Source: Neocallimastix lanati (nom. inval.) (lineage: Eukaryota; Neocallimastigomycota; Neocallimastigomycetes; Neocallimastigales; Neocallimastigaceae). Taken from it: DNA of 64,000 nucleotides. The notes under the pieces are model-generated. The model did no database searches and was not told the origin of the DNA. It saw only the letters and a list, made by a program, of their open reading frames with translations. Each line of letters begins with the position of its first letter. Position 1 is the stretch's first letter. Made by a program: the position numbers and the translations under genes. Below are positions 25,963-43,431 of the stretch, one piece after another. The stretch is taken from positions 62,001 through 126,000 of the forward strand of contig JACVTC010000057.1 in assembly GCA_016946835.1 (NCBI GenBank), in the 5' to 3' direction.

Positions 25963-27260
25963 TAATAATTAATAAGAATTATTATCAAAATATTTATTTA
26001 TTTATAAAAATATATAAATATTTACCATAACACTTTTCACACCTATCAATGGCAATAAATTCACATTGCTTAAATGAACACATTTGATATTTTGGAATAT
26101 TTTTTTGACTTTTTCTTGTATCTAAATTTTTTATATTTATTTAAATATTAGTAAAACCAAATAGAAAATAAATTTAATTAACTATTACATTTTTCAATTT
26201 ATAATATAACATGTTAATTTTTATATTTACTTTCATTTTCACCTAAATTACTTTGGGCTTTTTGATATTCATGATCAGCTAGATGAATTCTATTGAAATT
26301 AAATATATATATATTTTAGTAATCATTTAAAAGAAAATTATATATATTATATATAATAATAATAGGGTCAGGATATAGTATTAATTGTTTATAGGATTAA
26401 TTACATTTGAGTCTGTTTATTAATATGATGTTTTTTAGCATTATTAGAGGTATTTATATTGTTGGATGTTTGATTTGTATTTATATTTTGTGATGGATTC
26501 ATAACTTTAATTTGTCTAATTGTTGTGTGATTTCTTGCACGACAAGAAACAGATCTTTTCGGTGTAATAACTTCATCTAAATCTTCAGTTGTTTCTAATA
26601 TTGGTATATAACTAGGTGGTTTTTCAGGTGATACTATAGGTTCTTCTAGTGCTTTTTTTGAATGATTTTCAATCCAATCTTCAAGTGACTTCGGTACTCG
26701 AATATTATTAATTCTATAGAAAAAAAAAAAAAAAAAAGAAAACAAAGCATAGAAAAATGTTAAATTTAACGATAAAAAAAATTTATAATAAATAAAATAA
26801 TAAAGATTCAACAGAAATAAAATTAATAGTTAATTTTTAATTTATTAAATATATATATATATATTTTAAAAGTCAGCAATTTAAAATATATATAATAATT
26901 GAAGATTATTAATTATAATTTTTTAAATTTTTTATTTTTGTTTCAAATTTACCTTTGGTCACACATAACAGTAGATGGATTATTATATAAATCATTTAAA
27001 TTAACTCGTACAACTTTTTGAAGACTTGGTTCTTTTTCTTTATTTGAACTTTCTTGATTGTTCATATTATTTATATTACAATTCATTGAAATATCCTGAA
27101 AAGAATATTTATTAATTTCATTTATTGCTATTTCTTTTTGTACTGGTTTTCCTTGTTTTTCTTTCACAACTTTTTCATTTGTTAACTCATGTTCATTTAC
27201 TTTAATGTGTATTTCATTTGATTTTGAAATGTTTATTGGTGTTTTATCTTGCATATCCAT
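25550..27260 (-). CDS. unknown zinc-finger and two-helix membrane protein
   Basis: Five exons on the minus strand: 27260-26953, 26713-26405, 26289-26231, 26121-26026 and 25869-25550. The first two encode a polar, Asn/Lys/Glu-rich region (MDMQDKTPIN..., then RVPKSLEDWIENHSKKAL). Exons 3-5 join in frame to a compact cysteine/histidine module: CSFKQCEFIAIDRCEKCYDP, then LCLNHLQRFYYSF and GKNLCINCYK. The spacing C-x4-C-x7-C-x2-C-x4-C-x2-H...C-x2-C resembles a cross-brace finger of the AN1/B-box kind, but I cannot name the family. Two hydrophobic segments follow (WIYLISGFVSSIILVVIFV and FWFYLCCIILSFIILASFIM). The protein is thus probably tail-anchored in a membrane with the finger in the cytosol. 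The fact that introns split the finger and still reconnect in frame supports the model. Confidence 0.65.
25918..25962. repeat. (AAT)n microsatellite in intron
   Basis: About 15 trinucleotide units within the last intron of the zinc-finger membrane protein gene. Confidence 0.9.
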
Positions 27261-27942
27261 TTTTATATACTTTTATTGCTCATATACTATATTAATATTA
27301 CATAAATTATTAAAGGTTATAATTAACTAAAACTTTTATATTTTATATAAAAATGACTTTGAATTACTTATATTTGATTACTTCTTTTATTAATTTAGAT
27401 AAGTTTTCCTATTTTATTTTTTTTTCTATTTTTTAATTTTTACTTTTACTATTTTTCAATTATAACATATCATATATATTCTATGATGTAATTTATTATT
27501 TAAATTACATTCAAAATTTTTGGTATTCTTTCCAAATATTATTTCTTTTTTCTTAAAATTTAGTAAATTTATTTATTTTTTATTTTATTTTTTTTTTTAG
27601 TAATACTATATTATTTATTTATATTACAAATATATTATATAATAATACAATAAAATGTAATTTTATATTACAATTTATAATAATGATTTGATAATGATTT
27701 AAATTATTATGATTATATATTTTGTATTATTACTTTTATTAAAATGAATAAAATATAATTATTCACTGTTATGAAACTATTTAATTAATGTAAATAATAA
27801 TATAAAGAATATAAACGTTAAATATATTGATTGTTGCTTTATATTTTTTTTTTCTTTCTTTCTTTTTTTTTTTTTAATATTTAAAAAAATTAAGTATATT
27901 GCTTATACTATCTTTACTTCTATTTATAATATTAATAATTTC

Positions 27943-27986
<44 letters not shown>

Positions 27987-28587
27987 TTATTTCGTTAATT
28001 TTTATTTATTTTATTTTTTTTTTGTACTTAAAAGGATTTCTATTGTTTTTTTAGTATTATTATTTAATTTATTTTTCTCTTTTTATTTGAATTTATTTTA
28101 TTTTTCTTTCTTATTTTTTATTTTTTTATTAAGAAATTTTGTTTTATTCATTTTTTTTTTTTAATTACTTATTTAATCATTTAATAAAAAATTTAAAATT
28201 AAACATTTATTAAATATTAAATCACTTCTTCTTTAATTTTCCAATTATTAAATAACATTCCAATATTATTTCTGTTAACATTAACTGTCATAATAATTAA
28301 TGCTTAACTATCTTTATAATAATATACAAAACATAAAATATTCAATAATTAAAATTAATTTTAAATATTTCAATTTATATATATTAATTTATAAATATAT
28401 ATTTTTATATTTACTAAAATATAATAATTTTATGTTTTATTATTATTATAATATTGCTTTTTTTTTTTTTTTTTGACTTCTCATTAACTACAATTGGTTA
28501 TAATTGTAATAAATGATATTTATAATTCTGAAAGTACATTAAATCATAGACAAAAGAAAAAGTGTAAAAACGAATATTTAACGCCTT

Positions 28588-28622
<35 letters not shown>

Positions 28623-30448
28623 TTGTATAAAAATTTTAAAAAACAATATAAATCTAATATTTTAACAATGTAATCAAACAAATTGAAAATAAAATAAAAA
28701 ATATATATGTATATAACAATTTTATTTAATTTTCTTTAATATAATTTTTTAATTCTTTAAATTAATAAATTTAATTCGATATATATACATATTATAAAAT
28801 ATTTATTTCGTTAATATATACATATAAACTTTTTGTGTAATATTTTTTCATTAAATATGTAATAATTAATGTAAAAATATTATTATTAAAATTTCTATTT
28901 AATATCCATATATTTAACAATATATGGATATTTTTAATCAAAGCAAATAAATTATATTATTAATATATGTTTTATTTTATTGCATTATTATTTAAATATT
29001 TTCTTTTTTTTCATTTTTACTTACATAAAAATTTAATTTTAAAGTACTGTGAAAATTAAATTTTACATCATTTTAAATAGTAAAATTTTTTTATTTTTAT
29101 TTTATTTTTTTTTTAGGAAAGTATCCATATATTTTTCATATATATATATTCTTTGTACAACATATATTTTCTATAATAATATTAAATATGGATTAGTGTA
29201 ACATTAACATTCTGAGTAAACTTAAATTAATAATATCTTAAACCATTAAAAATTAAATAATAAACACAAAGACTAATTAAATAAACTAAAAAAAAAAAAA
29301 AAAAAAAATGAATTTTTAATAAAAAAATAATATTATGTGAAATGAAAACTAATCAAACTTTTATATATGGATATATAAACATTTAAATAAAATAATAATA
29401 CTAATAATATTTTAACTTCGCTTATTTTATTGCATATTATTTATTATTTATTATAGATGCTGTTCTAACTAATAAGAAAAATACTTTATATTATTATTAA
29501 TATATAAAAAAAAGCTATCAAACTATTCTGTAAAATTAAAAATATATTGATAATATTAGAATTAATATCTTCATATTTTCTATATAAATTTTTAATATTT
29601 TTTTGAATTAACATTCAATAAACTATTTTATTAAATAAAAAAATTTCTTGTTCAGGTTTATTTAATTTTTTTTATTTTAAATCATAATAATAAAAATAAA
29701 AAAAACTAATTCCAATAAATTATATATATATGATATATTACGGTTTTTTATAATAATTTAATATTATTATTAATTGTTTATTAATATTTAATAATATTTT
29801 TATCATAAAAATTAATTTTTTATCACAAAATTTTAAAGTATATGTATATATATTGATGATTCTTTATTATACAGAATAATATTTTTTTATTGATAAATGA
29901 ATAATTCTTAAAACTAATAAACTAATCAATCTATTATTATTTATATTATTTTATACTGAATTTACTATTAAATTCATATAATTATTGATATCCATTTTCT
30001 ATTTTTTTTTATGTTTTATAATATTTTATAATATAGTAATGTGGTAGTTAACATTATTATATAATAATTTTTAAATATATTTTGGATGTGATTATTAAAG
30101 ATAATTTAATACTTCCAAAATTATTAAATATTTCAAAATAAATTAATAAATAAAATTATTACATATAAAATATTTACAATACATTTTATTACATCATTTC
30201 ACATTGAATGTTGAATGTATGGGCCTTTTTTTACATGAACAAATATTAAAAAAGAAATAAATAAATTTAATTAAATTTTTGTTTAATTATTTTTTTTATT
30301 AAAAATATTTATTAACTGTTTTTTAAAATATTATATTTTATATATTTTACATAATAAAAAAGTGTTTATTGATATCATTTAAGATATAATAGTTTTTTCT
30401 ATTTTTAATAAGTAAACACATATATCAATATTTTTAAGTATTATTTAG

Positions 30449-30479
<31 letters not shown>

Positions 30480-30580
30480 AAAGAAAAAATAAGACTTATT
30501 TTTTAAATATAAACAAAAAATATATATTATAAATTTATGATTAAATATTATAATTTTATATTATAATTTTAAAACTAATT

Positions 30581-30629
<49 letters not shown>

Positions 30630-30966
30630 TTTTAAGTAAATATTATCAATATATAGTAAAAAATAAAGAAAGCAAAAAATATAAAATATAAGTATGGTTG
30701 ACCAAATAAATAATTTAAAATAAGAAAGTATATTTTTAATATTTATCTTATAAAGTTTTAAAAAAAATAATATTTAAATTATAATGAATTAAAAGTATTA
30801 TATTATACGAAATAAATATTATTTTCCTTAATACTATTAATTTAAATATTAAACCAATTAAATTATTCTCTTGGACAAATCTTTTTTTTATTTTTTAAAA
30901 TATTAAAGTATATCATTACTTCGGATAGAATTTTTCATATTTTTATATCATAATCATATAGTAAAA
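27261..30966. other. long AT-rich divergent intergenic region
   Basis: About 3.7 kb between the minus-strand zinc-finger gene and plus-strand SIN3, so it must hold both promoters. Contents are poly-T tracts (for example 27944-27980 and 28590-28617), a 13-bp perfect inverted repeat at 28901-28932, a poly-A run at about 30451-30476 and an (AT)n array at about 30583-30621. No gene or RNA gene recognised. Confidence 0.65.
28901..28932. repeat. 13-bp perfect inverted repeat
   Basis: AATATCCATATAT, a six-base loop, then ATATATGGATATT. The core TATCCATATAT recurs near 29122 and, inverted, near 29361. Confidence 0.6.
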
Positions 30967-32169
30967 ATGTCAGACCAAAATCAATCTGAATATCGCCAAT
31001 TAAATGTTAATGACGCCTTATCATATTTGGAGCAGGTGAAATCACAATTTAAAGATCAACCTGAAATCTATAATAAATTTCTTGATATCATGAAAGATTT
31101 TAAGTCACAAACGTAAGTATTTCTGTATTTCAATAAGTATTTATAGTTATTAAATTTCTATTAATTTATATATGTTTAAATTTAAAATTACTAAAAATTA
31201 AAAACTATATTTAAATAGAAGTCATAAAAAATAAAAGATGAAAATATGTTAGAAATTAATTATATTAATTATTATATAGCATTAATACACCAGGAGTTAT
31301 AGAACGCGTATCAAATTTATTTACAAGTCATCCAAATTTAATAACAGGATTTAATACCTTTTTACCAACAGGATATAAAATTGAACCTACAAATGATCCT
31401 AATAATCCAGTAAGAGTTTTAACTCCACATACAATGAATTCAATGAATTTAATGCAAAAACAAAATTCAATGTCATCACATATGCAAAATCAAATGAAAT
31501 TTCATTCTCAATCACCACCTACTTCACATCAAAATATATCTGTTCATCCTCAAATACAACCAATGTCTCATATGTCTATGGGTAATGGTTCACAGCAAAT
31601 GATGTCAAAACCGATGAATCCTTTGAATATGCAAAATAATACTAATATGAATCATATAAATGAAAACGATCCTGGCATGTCACATAATAACCAATATCAT
31701 CCTCATCCTCATCCCCTTAATGGAAATAATAATGGATATCAAAATCAATTGATGCCAAATCAAAATAATATGAAGAATAATTCAATTAGTAATAATAATA
31801 TGCAAAATAATCAAGATAATTCTTATCATAATATGATTCAGTCTCCAATGATGTCTCATGATTCTAATCCCGCTCAACAGCATAATCAATCTATTAATTC
31901 AGTGCCACAACCACCATCCCAAATGACTTCAATAATGAATAATCAAAATCAATCTCATCCACCAATGACTCCAAATGGACCTATCCCAATTCAACCTGCA
32001 ATTTCTGGACAGAATAAAAGAAATCAAAATCAAACAATGCAGATGAACATTTTTTCAAATAATAATAAAGGCAATAATAATAATAATAGTAATAATAATA
32101 ATATGAATATAAATATGAACATGAATATGAATATGAATATGAATATGAATATGAATATGAATATAAATA

Positions 32170-32204
<35 letters not shown>

Positions 32205-35200
32205 TTTAATAATAATAGTAATACAATAATGAATAATAATATGAATAATAATATGAATAGTAATGATAACAATAACGGAATTAATAATAATAATAATAAT
32301 AATGATCAATCTACTAATAATTCAATAAATATAATTAATAATAATAATATTAATAATATAAATAATATTAATAATATTAATAGTAATAATAATAATCATA
32401 GTAATAATCATAATAATAATCATAGTAATAACATATTAAATCAAAATCAACAAAATGTTCCAATAAAATCTCAGGAACAAACGCGCCATAAAGCACCAGT
32501 TGAATTCAATCATGCAATTAATTATGTTAATAAAATTAAAATGCATTTTTTGAAAGAACCGGAAATATATAAACAATTCTTAGAAATTTTACAAACTTAT
32601 CAAAAGGAACAAAGACCAATCAGTGAAGTTTATTCTCAGGTTAAAGTTTTATTTAAGAATGCAGAGGATTTATTAAATGAATTTAAACAATTTTTACCTG
32701 ATAATGGTAGTTCGACTGTAGTAGAATCTAAATCTGTTATAAATAATCAAAACGATAATACAGGAAGCAAAAAAGTACAAAGTCAAAATCAACCAATCCT
32801 ACCTTCTAAAAAAACTTCAAAAAGACAAGCATCCACTGTTAATAATTTAAGTACAACACCAGCAAATGTACCGCCATCAAAGAAAGCTCGAATTTCTTTC
32901 ATGGAAGAAAATTCTGGAACAATAGAAGAGTTGGAATTTTTTGAAAAAGCGAAAAAAGTTATTGGTAACAAAGCGACCTATTATGAATTTTTAAAAATAT
33001 TAAATTTATTTAGTCAAGAAATTATCGATTCTAAAACTTTAGTAGAAAGTGTTGAACCTTTTTTAAGTAGGTCACCAGAATTATTTTATTGGTTTAAATC
33101 TTTTGTGAAATATAAAGAAGAAGTTGAACGTAAGTTACTATTAAACTATAATATTTTATATTATATTATGTTAATTCTTTGATATTAGAATGAAATTAAA
33201 AATAATTAAAGAAATAGAATTTATTTATCACTCACAAATATTTAAAATTTATTATTTAAATTTTTAAATCATAATTTTTTATTTAAATTTATATATATAA
33301 TATAGCTGAAATTGTAGCACCAAAGTATCATGATGTTGATTATACTCTTTGTTTAAGAGCTGGTCATAGTTATAGATTATTACCTTTAAGTCTTACTCAT
33401 CCAAAATGTTCTGGTAGAGATAAACTATGTTATGAAGTCTTAAATGATGAGTATGTTTCACATCCTATTTTTTTAAGTGAAGATGGAGGTTTTCAAGCTC
33501 AAAAGAGAAATCCTTTTGAAGATGCTATGCATAGATGTGAAGAAGAAAGATATGATTTTGATCTTTTTATTACAAAAAATTCATTAACAATAGCACTTTT
33601 TGAATCTATTATGGCAAAAATGGATAAAATGACAAGTGAGGAAAAATCTAAATTTAAATTACCACCAGATTTAGGCAGTAAATCACCAAGTATTTTCAGA
33701 AAAATTATTAAAAAAATTTATGACAAAGAAAGAGGAGAAGAAGTTCTTTTGGCATTACAAAATAGTCCTGCACTTGCTGTACCTGTTGTATTAAAAAGAT
33801 TAAAGCAAAAAGATGAGGAATGGAAGAAATCTAAAAAAGAATGGAGTAAAGTTTGGAGAGAAATTCATAATAAAAATTTCTATAAATCTTTAGATCATAG
33901 ATTTTTATTAATAAAGCAAGCTGATAAAAAGAATATTACAGTAAAATTATTAGTTCATGAGGTTGAAGCATTACATGCTGAACAACTTAAAAAACGAGAT
34001 TCAAATGTAACTTATCAATATAGTTTAACATTTAATGATGCAACTATATTTGGTGATATGAAAAGAATAATTAGATATTATTTAAGAAATTGTCATAATT
34101 TTAATGAATCTGATATTAAAAGGATTATTAGATTTTTAAATGAATTTATACCAAAATTTTTCCATATTAAAAATATTGAAGATGATAGTGATTATGATGA
34201 AGATGAGGATGAAGATGAAGAAAAAGTTGATACTACAGATGAAAGTCATTCAACTGAATTAGCAACTGAAAATGATTTAAGTGACTTTAAAAATGAATCA
34301 TTAAACAATAAAACAAATGATGACTTAAGAAAAAAAATATTAATAAAATCTCATGAAAATAATAAAATGGAGTTAGATAATATTTCTAGTACAAATTCTA
34401 CTTATTCAGTTATAGAAGGTGCTGACAATGAAAGTGAATTGACTGATTCCGTTGAATCTTCATTAGAGACTCAAAAATCTAAGAAATTCAATAATATAAA
34501 TTTAAAAATTAAAACATTTAGACCTATCTTTTTATTATTTGGAAATAATGTATTCTATTGTTTCTTTAGATTATACCATAAATTATATGAAAGACTTTTA
34601 AATCTTAAAAATGCTTCAGAGAAGATGGCAAAAGAGCCAGATCAATTGAATTTGATTAATCCAATTGCTGTTGAACTAGGATATGTTAAAAAAGAAGTTA
34701 TTCAACAAAATGCAGAGTTTTGTAGAAAAGGAAGATACAGTGAATTATTAAAATTAATAAAACGGTTCTTCGAAGATACTCATGAAAATCAAGATTTTGA
34801 AGAAAAGGCAAGAATACTATTTACTAATCAGGCCTATCAAATTTTTACAGTGGATAAAATTGTTCAGGCTATTGCCAAGCAAATTCAAATAATTACAAAT
34901 GATAATATATGTCAAGAATTAATAAAACTTTACAACAAGGATTGTGAAAAAGATCTTCATAGTCAAAGACGAGAAGCTATTTATAAACTTTCAGTGAAAA
35001 CGTTTTTACAAGATGAAAACATATTTAAATTTGAATATAATAATTTAGAAAACATTTTAACTATTCAATTAATGAGTAAGGAAGATTATTTAACAGATAG
35101 TTCAATTTCATCAGAAGAAAAATGGTCTGTTTATGTTGATCGTTATATGCAATTAGGTGCTACTGAAGGTATTCATATAAAGCCAAATGAACCATTCCTT

Positions 35201-35208
35201 AGAAGGTA

Positions 35209-35239
<31 letters not shown>

Positions 35240-35261
35240 TAAAATAATAAAATTAATATAA

Positions 35262-35328
<67 letters not shown>

Positions 35329-35369
35329 TAAAATAATGATAATAATATTAAATAATAATAATAATATAA

Positions 35370-35457
<88 letters not shown>

Positions 35458-35956
35458 GTAATAATATTTTTAATGAAAAATTACATATTATATATTTGAA
35501 ATTAAATAAATATATATATTAATATATTAATATATTTTTTCTGTTTTATATTTTTTTTTTAATAGAAATCTACCACAAGTTATTCCTGATGAACCACCAA
35601 CTAATTTAATTTTACATTCTGGTTTAGAATTAAAGATTTGTGTTAATACATATAAATTATTTTTCGTTAATAATACCGAAGACTATTTCAGAAGGTGTAA
35701 TACTAAACTTCCAAATGAAAAATTGGAAGTACTAAAAAATAAACGTAAAAATAAATTTATAAAATGGTTTTCTAAAGTAAATAATATAAGTGAAGAAGAA
35801 GGGAAAAAATCATTAAATTTTGAAGAGAAAAATGAAAGTAAAAACCTTTCGAATGAAGAAGAAAAATTAAAATATGATAATAAAGATACTACATTTAATA
35901 CCGAAAATAAAGCATCCATTCAAACAAATTCTACAGAAATAACAAAAGAAAATTAA
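30967..35956 (+). CDS. SIN3: SIN3 transcriptional corepressor
   Basis: Four exons: 30967-31112, 31280-33129, 33306-35205 and 35566-35956. SIN3 is the scaffold of Rpd3/HDAC complexes in the nucleus. PAH1 is at the N-terminus ([20 protein letters not shown]...[11 protein letters not shown]...[20 protein letters not shown]). A long Met/Asn/Gln/His-rich linker follows, including an (MN)n run and poly-Asn (32098-32440). PAH2 covers about 32500-32700 ([20 protein letters not shown]...FKQFLPD) and PAH3 about 32930-33130 ([17 protein letters not shown]...[12 protein letters not shown]). The HDAC-interaction domain runs from about 33310 to 33650 ([50 protein letters not shown]). The Sin3 C-terminal domain follows after an acidic linker ([24 protein letters not shown], about 34525-34600) and ends in the last exon ([20 protein letters not shown]). 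The third intron is filled with (AAT)n repeats. A small charged tail ends at 35956. Confidence 0.93.
32098..32440 (+). repeat. coding (AAT/ATG)n tract in SIN3
   Basis: Repeated AATATG units give an alternating Met-Asn run, followed by AAT/AAC runs giving poly-Asn broken by Ser, His and Ile, between PAH1 and PAH2. The frame stays open throughout, so it is probably a disordered linker. Confidence 0.9.
35208..35458. repeat. (AAT)n arrays in SIN3 intron 3
   Basis: Several trinucleotide blocks separated by AATATAAAATAAT interruptions fill most of the 360-bp third intron. The polypyrimidine tract and AG acceptor at 35550-35565 remain clean. Confidence 0.9.
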
Positions 35957-37313
35957 ATCACATATAATTATTAAAAACAGTTAATAAAAATCGTTTGATT
36001 TAATATTATTTTATTTTTCTTAATCCTTTATAGATTTTACAATATATTAAAATATAAAAATTTAATATCATACTTTAATTGAAAAATATTAGTATATGTG
36101 AAATAATATTTATTAACATTTAATATATATTAAAAGAAAAATAATCATTGCTATTTAATTAGTACTTATTAAAACTTCTTTTTTTTTTTTTTTTTTGTTT
36201 TGTTTTGTTTTGTTTATTTTGTTTTTATGTTTTTTTTTTTTTTTTTTTTTTTATTTTTTTTTTTTTTTTGTTTTAAAGCTAATATTTTTATTGTAATTAT
36301 ATATATTTTATATATATTTATTATTTAATAAAAGAAACTATTATTTAATTAAATATTAAAATTATATAAATTATAATTAAATATAATAAAAATTTAATAA
36401 GTTTATAAAAAATATATTAAAATATTTTTTTGTTAATGTGTAATATTATTTATTCATATTATATTAGTAATTACATTAACATAGAAAAATTACACTTAAA
36501 TATTTATTTTACATAATCTTTATAACATATATTATATATATATTATAAAAGTATTTAATTTTGAATAATTAAGTACTAGTAACTCTCTATCATGAAATAT
36601 ATTAATAAAGTTGATATAATTATAAACCTTTAATTCCTGACTCATAAAAAAATTCTTAACAAAAGAATCATTTGTCGGACACAATATTTAATCATAGAAA
36701 AATAAATTGAAATTTTAGTTTTAATAATAAAAAGTTGCTCATTGTGTCAATTTAAGGAAGACTAATAAAACTGATTTAAATATTAATAAAATAAGTAAAA
36801 CTGATATAGTATTGGTAAAAATATTGAAAGAGTAAATATAATTGATATACTCAAAAATTCATAAATAAATATAAATAGATAATTATAAAAAAAAATAATT
36901 TAATGAAATTGAATTTTATTATAAAAACTATTGTTAAACTGGAATAAAATGGTAATAATGAAAATAATAGTAATAATACTATTATCTATATTGTAGGCCA
37001 ATATATATTTAAATTATGTTAAATACATGATTTTAATTATATAAAATTAAAATACATAAAAATTTTATAAAATTAAATATATATAATATATAATATATTT
37101 TTTTCATAAAAGCATATGCTCGTAAGTTTCTAATAACATTAAATGTATTAAAAATACATTATATTTTTTATATAATTTTTTGATTTAAATTAAAATAATG
37201 TATTAATGAATATTTTTTTTTAAAAAAAAAGATAAAAATATAAAAAGTTTTATAAATATTGTAAATTGATATTAATATATTTTATTTATTTATTTATTTA
37301 GATTACATCAAAT

Positions 37314-37350
<37 letters not shown>

Positions 37351-37613
37351 AATCAAAAAAAAAAAAAAAAAAAAAAAAAAATCAAAAATCAAAAATCAAA
37401 AATAAAACTTAACACCAAAAAGTTATTTTTCAAAGAATAAAAATCTTTAAAAGTATTATTGAAACATAATAAGTGTATTTTTATAAAGTAAAAATAAACT
37501 GAACATAAAAAATTAATACTAATATTATATTATTTTTAATATGATAAATATTTTTATACAATATATATTTTAAATTATAATGTTATTTAAAATTACTATA
37601 ATAGAATAATAAA
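35957..37613. other. AT-rich intergenic region
   Basis: Holds a GTTTT microsatellite within poly-T at about 36180-36270 and, at 37308-37400, long A tracts separated by TCAAATC/TCAAAAA units. No gene seen. Confidence 0.7.
37308..37400. repeat. TCAAATC-poly(A) minisatellite
   Basis: The unit (A)n-TCAAATC occurs with about 30 A, again with about 28 A, and then degenerates to three TCAAAAA units. It lies 214 bp upstream of the next ATG. Confidence 0.8.
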
Positions 37614-38327
37614 ATGGCAGCAAGATTTAAACCATTTATTTCAAGAAATATTGGAAAAATTACATTAGCAGCTTTTTTAACAGGTACTATTATATCACAA
37701 CAACAATGTCAAAGAAGAATAAGAGAAATTAAACGCAAGGAAGAAGAATATTGGAGAGGAGAAGTTGAAGAACTTATTCATGATGCTGAACATAGAGGAA
37801 GAATGGATGAATTAAGACGTATGACTGAATATATGGTCACACCAAATTCTAAAGCAGAAGGTTCAATGAAGGGTTCTAAAGCAAATGAAAAGCCAAAATT
37901 AATTACATCAATACAAATCCCCAAAAAAGAAGAAAAAACTTCTTTGTTATTTAAAAAGTCAAAATCTTCAGAAATTAATAAACAAGAAAATATTCCAGTC
38001 GATGAAAATTTGGATAAAATGGAAAAAGCTATGGATAATTTAGAAAATAAGATTAAACTTTCAGCCTTCAATTTAACAAATAAATCTCAAAAGTCCAAAG
38101 ATGAAAAAACAGAATTTAAAATTAATGAGCCATCTGTTAATGAAGATAAAAATAATATTGTTATAACTAATAATAATAATGTTCCAGAAACCAAAACAGA
38201 AAATAAAGGATGGTTTAGCTGGTTAATTCCAACTAGTTCTAATAAAACTGAACCAATAGAACCAGTTAAAATTGAAATTTCGAAAGAACAACCTGTTGAA
38301 ATTACTGAATCATCTGACAAAAAGTAA
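37614..38327 (+). CDS. unknown protein with N-terminal hydrophobic segment
   Basis: A single 237-residue frame with clear coding composition. Residues 1-13 are basic with few acidic residues (MAARFKPFISRNI). One moderately hydrophobic stretch follows (KITLAAFLTGTIISQQQ, about 15-31), then a charged helical region rich in Arg/Glu (REIKRKEEEYWRGEVEELIH). The rest is a long polar Lys/Asn/Ser linker, with a final hydrophobic patch WFSWLIP near residue 200. The layout suggests a membrane-anchored protein, possibly of the hydrogenosome or another organelle, but no targeting claim can be proved. I do not recognise a family. It is convergent with INTS6, the stops lying about 655 bp apart. Confidence 0.7.
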   Translation: MAARFKPFISRNIGKITLAAFLTGTIISQQQCQRRIREIKRKEEEYWRGEVEELIHDAEHRGRMDELRRMTEYMVTPNSKAEGSMKGSKANEKPKLITSIQIPKKEEKTSLLFKKSKSSEINKQENIPVDENLDKMEKAMDNLENKIKLSAFNLTNKSQKSKDEKTEFKINEPSVNEDKNNIVITNNNNVPETKTENKGWFSWLIPTSSNKTEPIEPVKIEISKEQPVEITESSDKK

Positions 38328-38982
38328 ATAAAAAATATATATTATTGCATTGATTTCTAATCTTTGAAATATATATTCATAATATAGTATACTTTCATTA
38401 TTATTGTAATTTAAATTTCTATCTTTCAATATTTTATTATTATTTTTTTTTAATTTTTTTTGAAAAAAATTAAAAAAAAAAAAAAAAAATAATAGTAATA
38501 AATTGTAAAATATTTAATTTATAAATATAAAAATTTTTTTTTTTTCTTTTAATAATTAAAAAAATTCTGAAATAAGAAAAATGATTAGTATCAAATGAAA
38601 TAATAAATATACAACACTTGTTTTAGATTCATTTTGTTTTTGTTAATTAGTAATAATAATAAAAGTGTAATATATTAAATGATATAAACAAGAATACAAA
38701 ATTAAAATTATAATAAAAGTAATAATAAAGGTCAATGAATAAAATAATTATAAAAACAACAAATAAATAAACAAATAAATAAACAAATAAGTAAACAAAT
38801 ATAAAATGAAAGTAAAAAAAACAATGATACAAATAAAGATGTGAATATATTATAATTATATTTAAAAAGAAAAAAAAAAGGTTTTTTTTTTATTGAAATA
38901 AATAAATTCAAACTATAAAATGACTTTATTTTTATTATAAATGTTTTTTTTTATTACAATAATGTAACGATAATTATTATTA
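38328..38982. other. convergent spacer between two genes
   Basis: AT-rich 3' flanks of the unknown gene and INTS6, with poly-A/T tracts and (AAAC/AAAT) repeats at about 38756-38800. The Phe/Tyr/Ile-rich minus frame at 38647-38832 is repeat-derived and not accepted. Confidence 0.7.

Positions 38983-43431
<4,449 letters not shown>

Noticed and set aside
32030-32309. Minus-strand frames rich in Leu/Ile/His over SIN3
   Set aside because: Antisense reading of the poly-Asn/Met-Asn coding repeat.
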